In this document: in pieces, positions 26,993 through 35,743 of the stretch
Position numbering within the stretch: position 1 is the first letter of the stretch
How the letters are laid out: the number at the start of each line of letters is the position of its first letter
NCBI RefSeq assembly: GCF_019396385.1
Contig: NZ_JAHKRN010000027.1
Location: forward strand, 1-64,000
Length of the DNA: 64,000 nucleotides
Source: Nonomuraea harbinensis
Lineage (GTDB): Bacteria; Actinomycetota; Actinomycetes; Streptosporangiales; Streptosporangiaceae
Direction: 5' to 3'
Program-made: the position numbers and the translations under genes
The notes under the pieces: generated by a model
The model's database searches: none
The model's input: the letters and a program-made list of their open reading frames with translations, nothing else
What the model was told of the DNA's origin: nothing

Positions 26993-29011
26993 GTGCCGAC
27001 GCCCGAGCCTTACCTTCCTCCCGCCACCCAGCCGGTGCGCGGGGTCGTCTGGGTGATCCACCTCTCGCTGCCGCTGCTCGGGTTCTGGCTGCTGCTCGCG
27101 CAGCCGCACCTGAACGTCGAGTGGCAGCACAACCCCAGCCATTTCTGGATGATCGTGATCGTCGCCGGGCTGAACGTCGGGCTCGGCACGCTCATCAGCG
27201 AGGCCTCGCGCAAGCGGCAGGACGCCCGCTTGTTCCTGGTCTCCATGGTGTTCATCAGCAGCGCGGGCTTCTTCTTCCTGCACGGGCTGGCCACCCCGAA
27301 GGTGATCCTGCCCACCGGGTCGCTCGGCTTCGACCTGGGGCAGACGGTCGGGCTGACGATCGCCTCCGGGTTCGCGTTCGCCTCGGCGCTGCCGCTGGGC
27401 GAGCGGGCGGCCGGCCAGGTGTTCAGGGCGCAGCACGTGATCCGCGGCGTGCTCTTCGGGTTCATGGCGCTGTGGGGGCTGGCCTCGCTGGTCCCGGACG
27501 TGACGCCGCTCAGCCGGCCGCCGCTCACGGACCCGGTGGTCTGGGTGGTGTGGCTGTCGGTGCCGGGGCTGGCGCTCTACACGGCGGCCGCCGTGATGAT
27601 GTTCGTGCTCCACCGGCGGCGGCCGTCGGCCATGCTGATCAGCCTGATCACGGCGTACGCGCTGCTGGCCGAGTGCATGATCGCCGGGATGCCGCAGCTC
27701 AACTGGCACCTGACCTGGTGGGAGTGGCACGTCCTGCTGACGTTCGCCTTCGGGTTCGTCGCCTACAGCGCCTACCTGCAGTTCAGGCGGGAGGGGTCGA
27801 GCGCGGGGCTGTTCGACTCGGTGGCGCTTTCGGCGACCGTGCGGCGCATCCAGCGCGACTACGACCGCGCGCTGGAGGAGCTGGTCGAGCACGTGCGGCG
27901 GGGCGAGCCGCTGGCCGCCTCCCGGCTGTCGGGCAAGTTCCGGCTGAGCGAGGGCCAGGCGGCGGTGCTCGACCGGGCGGGACGGGCCCTGGCCGACGAG
28001 CGGGAGCTGTCCGAGCGGCTGGGCGCGCTCGTCGACGTGAGCGCCCAGACCCGCGTCGGCCTGCCGGAGCAGGCGTTGCTGGCGGCGGCGCTGGACCGGG
28101 TCAGGCAGGCGTACGGTGACGTGCGGATCGGGCTGGTGTCCGACGGTCAGGCGCAGATCGGGTCGCGCTCGTACGAGTTCCCCGGCGACGTCCCCGTCAG
28201 GGGGGACGGCCGCATCGCCTTCCCGCTGACCGTCAAGAACCGGCTGGCCGGGGTGCTGGAGGTGCCGATCGGCCGCACCGAGCAGGACGAGGCGCTGGCC
28301 GCCACCCTGGCCGGGCAGCTGTCCATCTCGCTGGAGAACGCCCGCCTCTACAGCGAGCTGCACACGCTCTTCCGGCAGTACATGTCGCCCGACGTGGCGA
28401 ACGCGCTGCTCGCCGACCCGGCCCAGGCCGAGCTGGGCGGCCAGGTCAAGGAGGTCACCGCGCTCTTCGCCGACCTGAAGGGGTTCACCTCGTTCTCCGA
28501 ACGGGTCGCGCCGGGCGAGATCGTGGAGATGCTCAACCGCTACCACACGGCCGCGGTGCCGTGCGTCCTCTCCAACGGCGGCACGATCGTGCAGTTCGTC
28601 GGCGACGCGATGCTGGCCCTGTTCAACGCCCCGGCCACGCAGGAAGGGCACGCCAGGGCCGCCTGCGCGGCCGCGCTGGCGATGCAGCGGGCCGCCGCCG
28701 AGGTGGCCGAGGAGATGGCGTGGCGGCGGACCGGCCAGGAGCCGTGGCCGACGTTCCGGGTGGGGGTCAACACCGGGCCGGCGCTGGTGGGCAACATCGG
28801 CAGCCCTGAGCTGCGCGGTTTCAACGCGATGGGCGACTGCGTGAACGTCGCCTCCCGGCTGGAGTCGCTGGCCGAACCCGGCACGGTGGTGATCGGCTCG
28901 GCCACGCTCAAGGGTCTCGGCGACGGCGTGACCGTGCGGCCGCTGGGCAAGCTGAGCCTGAAGGGCAAGCAGGAACTCGTCGAGGCGTACGTTCTCACGT
29001 CAATGCGATAG
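26993..29011 (+). CDS. membrane adenylate/guanylate cyclase (class III)
   Basis: 672 residues. Eight predicted membrane helices (about 20-265) are followed by a GAF-like region (about 340-460) and a class III cyclase catalytic domain (about 480-670). Metal-binding Asp494 (ALFADLKGF) and Asp538 (FVGDAML) and the transition-state pair Asn618/Arg622 (NVASRLE) are present, so it should be active. cAMP is the likely product, but the adenine/guanine-selecting residues are not certain by eye. It is followed by a Crp-family regulator 34 bases later, which suggests producer and sensor are linked. Confidence 0.87.
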   Translation: MPTPEPYLPPATQPVRGVVWVIHLSLPLLGFWLLLAQPHLNVEWQHNPSHFWMIVIVAGLNVGLGTLISEASRKRQDARLFLVSMVFISSAGFFFLHGLATPKVILPTGSLGFDLGQTVGLTIASGFAFASALPLGERAAGQVFRAQHVIRGVLFGFMALWGLASLVPDVTPLSRPPLTDPVVWVVWLSVPGLALYTAAAVMMFVLHRRRPSAMLISLITAYALLAECMIAGMPQLNWHLTWWEWHVLLTFAFGFVAYSAYLQFRREGSSAGLFDSVALSATVRRIQRDYDRALEELVEHVRRGEPLAASRLSGKFRLSEGQAAVLDRAGRALADERELSERLGALVDVSAQTRVGLPEQALLAAALDRVRQAYGDVRIGLVSDGQAQIGSRSYEFPGDVPVRGDGRIAFPLTVKNRLAGVLEVPIGRTEQDEALAATLAGQLSISLENARLYSELHTLFRQYMSPDVANALLADPAQAELGGQVKEVTALFADLKGFTSFSERVAPGEIVEMLNRYHTAAVPCVLSNGGTIVQFVGDAMLALFNAPATQEGHARAACAAALAMQRAAAEVAEEMAWRRTGQEPWPTFRVGVNTGPALVGNIGSPELRGFNAMGDCVNVASRLESLAEPGTVVIGSATLKGLGDGVTVRPLGKLSLKGKQELVEAYVLTSMR

Positions 29012-29012
29012 C

Positions 29013-29038
29013 TACGACGCTCGTCGTACGGACATAAT
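29013..29038 (+). promoter_or_regulatory. promoter and inverted repeat before the Crp-family gene
   Basis: TACGAC-N4-GTCGTA (29013-29028) lies immediately before a CATAAT -10 (29033-29038), 7 bases from the ATG. The GTCGTACG half recurs at the same position before the MFS gene (29753-29760). This suggests one regulator for both promoters. Confidence 0.55.
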
Positions 29039-29045
29039 CGGGCGC

Positions 29046-29708
29046 ATGAAGGCAGAGCCGGGCGAGTTCCTCTCCATGCTCACTGACGATGAGATCGAGG
29101 CCCTGCGCGCGGCCGGACGGCCGCGCAGGTGGGACCGCGGGGCGACGGTCATGTCGGAAGGCGACACATCTGACTGGGTGCTCGTGCTGACCGAGGGCCG
29201 GGTCAAGGTGTCCTCCCACACCAGCGGCGGCACTGAGGTGGTGCTGGCCGTGCGCGGGGCGGGCGGGCTGCTCGGGGACATGTCGAGCATCGACGGCTCG
29301 CCCCGCTCGGCCACGGTGACGGCGCTGGAGCCCATCTCCGGCATCGTCGTCCGCGACTTCCCCGGCTTCCTCCAGGAGCACGGGCGGATCGCGGTGCTGC
29401 TCATGCGGATGGTCACCGACCGGCTGCGCGACTCCGACCGCAAGCGCATCGAGTACGGCGCGTTCGACACCACGGGCCGGGTGGCGACCCGGCTGATCGA
29501 GCTGGCCGAGCGCTACGGCGAGAAGACCAACAGCGGGGTGCGGGTGGCGCTGCCGCTGTCGCAGGACGAGCTCGCCGGGTGGACGGGCGCGTCCAGGGAG
29601 GCGGTCAGCAAGGCGCTGCGCACGTTACGCGACCGCGGGCTGATCGAGACCGGGCGGCGCCGGGTGGTCATCCACGACCTGGAGGGACTGCGCAAACGCG
29701 CTCGGTGA
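29046..29708 (+). CDS. Crp/Fnr family transcriptional regulator
   Basis: 220 residues: an N-terminal cyclic-nucleotide-binding beta-roll (about 15-125) and a C-terminal winged helix (about 150-215) with recognition helix region LAGWTGASREAVSKALRTLR. The phosphate-binding cassette region (GGLLGDMSSIDGSPRSATV) keeps the Arg-Ser-Ala of cAMP-binding members. No Cys cluster, so it is not Fnr-like. It probably senses a cyclic nucleotide from the upstream cyclase. Probably leaderless. Confidence 0.9.
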   Translation: MKAEPGEFLSMLTDDEIEALRAAGRPRRWDRGATVMSEGDTSDWVLVLTEGRVKVSSHTSGGTEVVLAVRGAGGLLGDMSSIDGSPRSATVTALEPISGIVVRDFPGFLQEHGRIAVLLMRMVTDRLRDSDRKRIEYGAFDTTGRVATRLIELAERYGEKTNSGVRVALPLSQDELAGWTGASREAVSKALRTLRDRGLIETGRRRVVIHDLEGLRKRAR

Positions 29709-29745
29709 ACAGAATTCTAGAATATCCCTCACCCAGCTGACCGCA

Positions 29746-29767
29746 GACGTACGTCGTACGTCATAGT
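29746..29767 (+). promoter_or_regulatory. promoter and 17-bp palindrome before the MFS gene
   Basis: GACGTACG-T-CGTACGTC (29746-29762) abuts a CATAGT -10 (29762-29767), and ATG 29775 follows 7 bases later. The palindrome overlaps the promoter, so it looks like a repressor site. It shares CGTCGTACG with the Crp-gene promoter. Confidence 0.6.
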
Positions 29768-29774
29768 GGAAGGC

Positions 29775-31214
29775 ATGGTCGCCGTCTCCCCCGATCAGGC
29801 CCGGTTACGTTACGCGTGGCGTGTGTGCTCGGTCACCAGTCTGGGGCTGATCCTCATCGGCATGGCCGGCAGCACGCTCAACGTGGCGCTCCCCACCGTC
29901 GTGCGCCACTTCCACGCCACCCCGTTCCAGTCGGGGTGGATCCTGCTGGCCTTCCTCCTGACCAACACCGCGAGCCTGATGTTCTTCGGCCGGGTCGCCG
30001 ACCTGCTCGGCCGGCGGGAGGTCTATCTGGCCGGGTTCGCCCTGTTCACCCTGGCCTCGCTGCTGGCCGGGTTCTCGCCGGACGTGTGGTTCCTGGTCGC
30101 CATGCGGGTGCTGCAGGCCGTGGGCGCGGCCATGATCCTGGCCAACGGCACCGTCATCATCACCGAGGCCTTCCCGCCCGACCGGCTGAGCCAGGGCATG
30201 GGCGTCTACATGGGCACCCTGTCGGTGGCCCAGCTCGCCGGGCCCACGCTGGGCGGGCTGATCGCGTCCACCGCGGGCTGGCAGTGGATCTTCTGGGTCA
30301 ACGTGCCCGCCGGGCTGGCCGCGGTCGTCTGGGGCGCGGTCACGCTGCGCAAGATGCCGCGCGGGCCCCGGCGCCCGGTGGACGCGCTGGGCAACGCGCT
30401 GGTGTTCGCGGCCCTGTCGGCGGTGCTGCTGGCCCTGTCGGAGGCCGGGTCGGGCGGGCTGACCAGCCCGGTGGTGCTGGCCGGGGCCGGCGTGTTCGCG
30501 TTGCTGGTGCCGCTGATCGTGATCGTGGAGCGGCGGGCCGCCCACCCGGTGCTCGACCTGCGCCTGTTCGGCGGGCGGATGCTGGCTTGCGCGAACCTGG
30601 CCTCCTTCTGCAACGCGGTCGCCAGGGCCTCGCTGATCCTCGTGGTGGCGCTCTACTTCCAGGCGGCCCGAGGGCTCGGCCCCTTCGAGGCCGGGCTGAG
30701 CGTGCTGCCTGTGCCGGTGGGCATGGGGCTGGCCTCGCCGATCGTGGGCGCGCTCGGGCGCAGGGTGTCGCCGTACGCGCTGAGCATCGGCGGGGCCCTG
30801 ATGAGCTCCGCCGGGCTCGGCGCGCTCCTGCTGGCGACCGACCCTGGCACCCCGTACTGGGTGATCGGGCTCGGGCTGTTCGTGGCCGGCTGCGGCAGCG
30901 GGACCTTCCTGACCGGCAACACCACGCAGGTGATGGGCGCGCTGCCGAGCGGGAGCCTGGGCGTGGTGAACGGGTTCCGGCTCATGGTGATGAACGTCGG
31001 CGTGGTGCTCAGCGTCGGGCTGTCGCTGAGCGTGCTCGGCAGCGCCGTCGGACCCGAGGTCCGGGCCCAGGTGTACGCCGGGACGCTGTCGCGGCTCTCA
31101 CCGGTGGCGCTCGACCAGCTCATGGCCGGCTTCCAGCGGACGTACGCGGTGCTGTTCGCGGTCGCCCTGGCCGGCGCCGCCCTGGCCGCCCTGGCCCGCT
31201 CCCCCCGCCGCTGA
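29775..31214 (+). CDS. MFS transporter, DHA2 (EmrB/QacA-type) drug efflux family
   Basis: 479 residues with about 14 membrane helices. The motif FGRVADLLGRREV (loop 2-3) and the region RVLQAVGAAMILANGTVI are typical of proton-driven multidrug exporters. Substrate unknown. ATG 29775 is preferred over the GTG at 29766, which lies inside the -10 box. The upstream palindrome suggests repression. Convergent with the ABC exporter gene, with 9 bases between them. Confidence 0.87.
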   Translation: MVAVSPDQARLRYAWRVCSVTSLGLILIGMAGSTLNVALPTVVRHFHATPFQSGWILLAFLLTNTASLMFFGRVADLLGRREVYLAGFALFTLASLLAGFSPDVWFLVAMRVLQAVGAAMILANGTVIITEAFPPDRLSQGMGVYMGTLSVAQLAGPTLGGLIASTAGWQWIFWVNVPAGLAAVVWGAVTLRKMPRGPRRPVDALGNALVFAALSAVLLALSEAGSGGLTSPVVLAGAGVFALLVPLIVIVERRAAHPVLDLRLFGGRMLACANLASFCNAVARASLILVVALYFQAARGLGPFEAGLSVLPVPVGMGLASPIVGALGRRVSPYALSIGGALMSSAGLGALLLATDPGTPYWVIGLGLFVAGCGSGTFLTGNTTQVMGALPSGSLGVVNGFRLMVMNVGVVLSVGLSLSVLGSAVGPEVRAQVYAGTLSRLSPVALDQLMAGFQRTYAVLFAVALAGAALAALARSPRR

Positions 31215-31226
31215 GCCGCGGGCTCA
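31212..31226. terminator. small hairpin between convergent MFS and ABC genes
   Basis: TGAGCC-GCG-GGCTCA pairs the two genes' stop codons with each other. A 6-bp stem without a T-run is a weak terminator at best. Confidence 0.35.
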
Positions 31227-33095
31227 CACGGCGACGACGGGCTCGGCGAACTGGGTGCGGTACAGCTCCTCGTAGCGGCCGCCGGCGGCGAGCAGCTCGG
31301 CGTGCGTGCCGCGCTCGGCCACCCGGCCGTCCTCGATGACCAGGATGACGTCGGCGGCGCGGATCGTGGACAGCCGGTGCGCGATCACCACCGCGGTGCG
31401 CCCGTCGAGCGCCTCGGCCAGGGCCTCCTGCACGGCCGCCTCGTTGGTGGAGTCGAGCGCGGCCGTGGCCTCGTCCAGGATGACCACCCGCGACCCGGCC
31501 AGCAGCAGCCGGGCGATCGTCAGCCGCTGGCGCTCGCCTCCCGACAGCCGGTAGCCGCGCTCGCCCACGACCGTGTCCAGCCGGTCGGGCAGGGACTCGA
31601 TCAGGTCGCCGAGCCTGGCCCGGCGCAGCGCGTCCCACAGCTCCTCCTCGGCGGCGTCCGGCCGGACGAACAGCAGGTTGTTCCTGATCGTGTCGTGGAA
31701 CAGGTGACCGTCCTGGGTGACCATGCCGAGCGTCCCCCTGATGGAGTCGGCGGCCAGGTCGCGCACGTCCACGCCGCCGATCCGCACCGCGCCCGCGTCC
31801 ACGTCGTACAGCCGCGGGATGAGCTGGGCGATCGTCGACTTGCCCGCGCCCGACGAGCCCACCAGGGCGACCGTCTGGCCGGGCGCGGCGGTGAAGGAGA
31901 CGCCGTGCAGCACCTCGACGCCGCCGCGGGTGTCGAGCGCGGCCACCTCCTCCAGCGAGGCGAGCGACACCTTGTCCGCCGACGGGTACGCGAAGCGCAC
32001 GTCGTCGAACTCGATCGACACCGGCCCTTCGGGCACGGCCCGCGCGTCCGGTTTTTCCTTGATCAGCGGCTCCAGGTCGAGCACCTCGAAGACGCGCTCG
32101 AAGCTGACCAGCGCGCTCATCACGTCCACCCGGGCGCTGGCCAGGGCGGTCAGCGGCGAGTAGAGCCGGGTGATCAGCAGTGCCAGCGCCACCACCGAGC
32201 CCGCGTCCAGCCGCCCGGCCAGCGCGTAGAAGCCGCCCAGCCCGTAGACCAGCGCCAGGGCCAGCGACGAGACCAGCGTCAGCGCGGTGATGAACGCCGA
32301 CTGGGTCATGGCCGTGCGCACCCCGATGTCGCGCACCCGCCCGGCCCGCGCCGCGAACTCGGCCGACTCCCTGACAGGCCGGCCGAACAGCTTCACCAGC
32401 GTCGCCCCCGGCGCCGAGAACCGCTCGGTCATCTGGGATCCCATGGCCGCGTTGTGGTCGGCGGCCTCGCGCCGCAGCCGGGCGATCCTGGTGCCCATCC
32501 GGCGGGCGGGCAGCACGAACACCGGGAGCAGCAGCAGCGCCAGCAGCGTGATCTGCCACGACAGCGAGATCATGACGGTGATCGCCAGCACCAGCGTCAC
32601 CACGTTGCCCACGACGCCGGAGAGCGTGTCGGTGAACGCCCGCTGCGCCCCGATCACGTCGTTGTTCAGCCTGCTCACCAGCGCGCCCGTACGCGTCCTG
32701 GTGAAGAACGCGACGGGCATGCGCTGCACGTGGTCGAAGACCGCCGTGCGCAGGTCCAGGATCAGGCCCTCGCCGAGGCCGGCCGACAGCCAGCGGGCCA
32801 CCAGCCCCAGCCCCGCCTCGGCCAGGGCCAGACCGGCGATCAGGCCCGCCAGGCCGACCACCACGCCCACCGGCTCGCCCGCGCCGATCGCGTCGAGCAC
32901 CCGGCCGGCCAGCACCGGCGGGGCCACCGCCAGCGCCGCCATCACCACGCTCAGGCCCAGGAACAGCGTCAGTTTCCGGCGGTGCGGACGGGCGAACCCC
33001 CACACACGGCGGAGCGTCGCCTTCGAGATCTGGCGACGCTCCGGTTCGTTGTTGAGTGAATACAGCTGATGCCAGGCAGTCACTTCCATGCTCAT
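31224..33095 (-). CDS. ABC transporter, fused permease and ATPase (exporter)
   Basis: 623 residues: six membrane helices (about 40-330) and an ATPase domain (about 375-610) with Walker A GSSGAGKST, signature LSGGERQR, Walker B VVILDEATAALDS and the switch His in IAHRLSTIR. A half-transporter that would dimerise to export lipids or drugs. The start at 33095 is 7 bases after a -10 in a MerR-type promoter, implying a leaderless transcript. No MerR gene is nearby. Confidence 0.92.
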   Translation of the reverse strand: MSMEVTAWHQLYSLNNEPERRQISKATLRRVWGFARPHRRKLTLFLGLSVVMAALAVAPPVLAGRVLDAIGAGEPVGVVVGLAGLIAGLALAEAGLGLVARWLSAGLGEGLILDLRTAVFDHVQRMPVAFFTRTRTGALVSRLNNDVIGAQRAFTDTLSGVVGNVVTLVLAITVMISLSWQITLLALLLLPVFVLPARRMGTRIARLRREAADHNAAMGSQMTERFSAPGATLVKLFGRPVRESAEFAARAGRVRDIGVRTAMTQSAFITALTLVSSLALALVYGLGGFYALAGRLDAGSVVALALLITRLYSPLTALASARVDVMSALVSFERVFEVLDLEPLIKEKPDARAVPEGPVSIEFDDVRFAYPSADKVSLASLEEVAALDTRGGVEVLHGVSFTAAPGQTVALVGSSGAGKSTIAQLIPRLYDVDAGAVRIGGVDVRDLAADSIRGTLGMVTQDGHLFHDTIRNNLLFVRPDAAEEELWDALRRARLGDLIESLPDRLDTVVGERGYRLSGGERQRLTIARLLLAGSRVVILDEATAALDSTNEAAVQEALAEALDGRTAVVIAHRLSTIRAADVILVIEDGRVAERGTHAELLAAGGRYEELYRTQFAEPVVAV

Positions 33096-33102
33096 GGCAT
33101 GG

Positions 33103-33133
33103 AGGCTAAAACCTGAACCTCTCTTTAGGTCAA
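33103..33133 (-). promoter_or_regulatory. MerR-type promoter with operator in a 19-bp spacer
   Basis: Reading the minus strand: TTGACC (33133-33128), a 19-base spacer, TAGCCT (33108-33103). A near-palindrome ACCTAAA-N6-TTCAGGT (33111-33130) fills the spacer. The long spacer with a central palindrome is the hallmark of promoters switched on by MerR-family activators. It overlaps the stop codon of phoX. Confidence 0.7.
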
Positions 33134-35181
33134 GCGCCGATCTTCTTGCCGCGCTCGTGCCAGACCACGGCCACCGACGGCCGCGGCTGGCTGCCCTCGC
33201 CGTCGGGCCAGCGGCTGGCGGGCCGGTCGGGCGTCGCGCCGTCAGCCTCGCCGGGGTGCTGCACCGCGACCCACACGCTGAGCTGGTCGTCGCTGATCAG
33301 CGGGCCGCAGGTCTCCGCGGCGACCGGCACGGTGAGGAACTGGCGTACGTAACCGCGCTCCTTGCCCTTGACCGGCATCACGAACAGGCCGTCGTTGGTG
33401 CCGAGGGCGTTGCCGTCAGTGGAGATCCACAGGTTGCCGTCGGGGTCGAAGGCCAGGTTGTCCGGGCAGGAGATCGGCGACACCTTGGTCTTGTCGAACC
33501 CGGCGAAGTAGGTCGAGGGGTCGTCCGGGTCGCCGCAGACCAGCGGGACCGACCAGGAGAACTTCTTGGCCGCCGCGTCGTCGCGCTGCTCGATCAGCTC
33601 CACCACGTGGCCGTGCTTGTTGGCGGCCCGCGGGTTGGCCTCGTCCACCTGGGCCGGGGTGCGGTTGGAGTTGTTGGTCAGCGCGATGTAGACGCCGCCG
33701 GTGACGGGGTTGCGCTCCATGTCCTCGGGGCGGTCCATCTTGGTGGCCGACACCTTGTCGGCGGCGGCGCGGGTGTAGACCAGCACCTCCGCGGCGGTCA
33801 TGCCCTCGACGAACGACCTGTCGCCGCTCACCAGCGGGATCCACTCGCCCGAGCCGTCGAAGGCGCCGTCCGACGGCAGCTTGCCCGAGCCGTCGAGCTC
33901 CTCCTTCGGGCTGTCGCCGGTGAACCTGGCGACGTACAGCGTGCCCTCGTCCAGCAGGGTGCGGTTGTGCCGGTCGTGGCCCTTGATGTAGCGGCGCTTG
34001 GAGACGAACTTGTAGACGTACTCGAAGCGCGAGTCGTCGCCCATGTAGGCGACCAGGCGGCCGTCACGGGAGATCGTCGTCGTCGCGGCCTCGTGGGCGA
34101 AGCGGCCCAGCGCGGTCCGCTTGATCGGGGTCGAGTCCGGGTCGAACGGGTCGATCTCCACGATCCAGCCGAACCGGTTGACCTCGTTCGGGTGCTTCTC
34201 CAGGTCGAACCGCTCCTCGATCCGGTCGAACCGGCGGCCCGCGGTGCCCGACGGGATGCTGTAGCGGGTGATGTACGGCTTCTGCGCCTCGGGGACCTTG
34301 TCACCGTTGACGAAGTACTGGTTGAAGTTCTCCTCGGCGGTCAGCACCGTGCCCCACGGGGTGGTGCCGCCGGCGCAGTTGTTGAGCATGCCGACCGGCT
34401 TGACGCCCTTGGGGTCGGCGGCCGTCTTCAGCAGGTCGCTGCCGGCGGCCGGACCGGAGAACCGCATCGGCGTCGACACCGTGATCCGCCGGTTGTAGCG
34501 GCGGCGCCCGTTGGTGACGAGCTTCCACTCGCCCGTGTTGCGGACCCGCTCCACCTCGACGACCGAGCCGCCGTGGGCCGCCATCGCGATCCTGATCTGC
34601 TCCTCGGTGGCCGCCGTCCCGTCGGTGTAACCGCGGAACATCAGGTTCTCGTCGGTGTACTCGTGGTTCACCCACAGCAGCCCGCGGTTGCGGTTCATCT
34701 CGAAGAGCGTGACGTAGTCACAGTTGTAGCCGAACTGCATGGCCTGCGCCTCGGCCGTCTGGTTGTCGAAGTCGAACGCGGGCGCGCCCGGCAGCACCGG
34801 GTCACCCCAGCGCACCACCGCCGACGACCTGTACCCCTTGGGCACGGTCAGCGCGTCAGCCTTGTTGGGCGCCACCGGCTCGAAGCCGAGCCCGCCCTTG
34901 CCACGCGGGGGGCCGGACCTGCCCGGGTCGGCCATCGCCGGGGCCGCCCCCATCGTCACGCCGGCGCCGGCCACCAGCGCGCCCAGCGCACCGGCGCGCA
35001 GCACGCCCCGGCGGGACAGCGCCTGCTCGGCCACCTCGCCGAAGTACGGGTTGCCGCTGGTGTTGGCCACGTCGTGCGCGCACTGGTTGCCGCATCGGAA
35101 CTGACAGGTCATCGCGGATCGGCCACCCTTGTGCGGGGTGGAAAGCAGCGGCAGCAGCCGGCGCGGCGACAGGTTCGCCAC
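33130..35181 (-). CDS. phoX: PhoX family alkaline phosphatase (DUF839), Tat-exported
   Basis: 683 residues from GTG 35181 (the frame extends to GTG 35229, giving 699). It reads as PhoX: SPRRLLPLLSTPHKGG, then a twin-arginine segment SRRGVLRAGALGALVAG about 55 residues in, then the DUF839 domain with WVNHEYTDENLMF, EENFNQYF and CPDNLAFDPDGNLW. PhoX enzymes are Ca/Fe-dependent phosphomonoesterases released outside the cell by the Tat system. GTG 35181 is favoured by GGAGGA four bases upstream. A possible PHO box lies at 35243-35271. Confidence 0.9.
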   Translation of the reverse strand: MANLSPRRLLPLLSTPHKGGRSAMTCQFRCGNQCAHDVANTSGNPYFGEVAEQALSRRGVLRAGALGALVAGAGVTMGAAPAMADPGRSGPPRGKGGLGFEPVAPNKADALTVPKGYRSSAVVRWGDPVLPGAPAFDFDNQTAEAQAMQFGYNCDYVTLFEMNRNRGLLWVNHEYTDENLMFRGYTDGTAATEEQIRIAMAAHGGSVVEVERVRNTGEWKLVTNGRRRYNRRITVSTPMRFSGPAAGSDLLKTAADPKGVKPVGMLNNCAGGTTPWGTVLTAEENFNQYFVNGDKVPEAQKPYITRYSIPSGTAGRRFDRIEERFDLEKHPNEVNRFGWIVEIDPFDPDSTPIKRTALGRFAHEAATTTISRDGRLVAYMGDDSRFEYVYKFVSKRRYIKGHDRHNRTLLDEGTLYVARFTGDSPKEELDGSGKLPSDGAFDGSGEWIPLVSGDRSFVEGMTAAEVLVYTRAAADKVSATKMDRPEDMERNPVTGGVYIALTNNSNRTPAQVDEANPRAANKHGHVVELIEQRDDAAAKKFSWSVPLVCGDPDDPSTYFAGFDKTKVSPISCPDNLAFDPDGNLWISTDGNALGTNDGLFVMPVKGKERGYVRQFLTVPVAAETCGPLISDDQLSVWVAVQHPGEADGATPDRPASRWPDGEGSQPRPSVAVVWHERGKKIGA

Positions 35182-35242
35182 AGGGTCCTCCAAGGTTGCA
35201 CGGTTCTCCCGCCGGGACGTTACGGTCACCGCACCAACCCGA

Positions 35243-35271
35243 GATGAACGAACGCCACCGCCTCGATGAAC
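35243..35271 (-). promoter_or_regulatory. possible PHO box upstream of phoX
   Basis: GTTCATC occurs twice on the minus strand (35249-35243 and 35271-35265), 22 bases apart, which is two turns of the 11-base repeat used by actinomycete PhoP (GTTCACC units). The units between and after match poorly. Confidence 0.4.
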
Positions 35272-35305
35272 GCTTTACCGTCGCCCGTCAGAGGACAATG
35301 GGGCG

Positions 35306-35743
35306 GTGCCACCACGCAGAATCGACCCCGAGAAGCTGAGATCCGCCCTCGACGACCAGCTCGTCGCGCTCGACCGGCCGCCCTACGACGGGCCCGCCGA
35401 CGCCCTCACGGGGGCGCTCGTCGCCGCCGTGCTCGCCGCCTACGACCGCGGCCTCCAGCCCGAGCGCTCAGCGGCCCGCCTGGTCGTGCGTCACCTGCTC
35501 GACCGGCTCGTCACCGCCGCGCCCGGCCGCACCGTCGAGGTCCGCGTCCCCCCGTACGCTGCCGTCCAGGCGATCGCCGGCCCCCGCCACACCCGCGGCA
35601 CCCCGCCCAACGTCGTCGAGACCGACCCGCGCACCTGGATCGAGCTGGCCACCGGCCGCCTCACCTGGGCGGAAGCGGTGGCCGCCGGCACCGTCTCGGC
35701 CAGCGGCGCCCGCGCCGACCTGTCAGCCCACCTGCCGGTCTAG
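35306..35743 (+). CDS. sterol carrier family protein (small, SCP2-like)
   Basis: 145 residues similar to small actinobacterial proteins annotated as sterol carrier family and often found beside purF. The N-terminal half is helical; VEVRVPPYAAVQAI, ETDPRTWIELATGRLTWAEAVAAG is the SCP2-like part that could bind a lipid. No enzymatic motif. The GTG start is 6 bases after GACAAT (35294-35299), so leaderless. It overlaps the next gene's end by 4 bases. Confidence 0.8.
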   Translation: MPPRRIDPEKLRSALDDQLVALDRPPYDGPADALTGALVAAVLAAYDRGLQPERSAARLVVRHLLDRLVTAAPGRTVEVRVPPYAAVQAIAGPRHTRGTPPNVVETDPRTWIELATGRLTWAEAVAAGTVSASGARADLSAHLPV

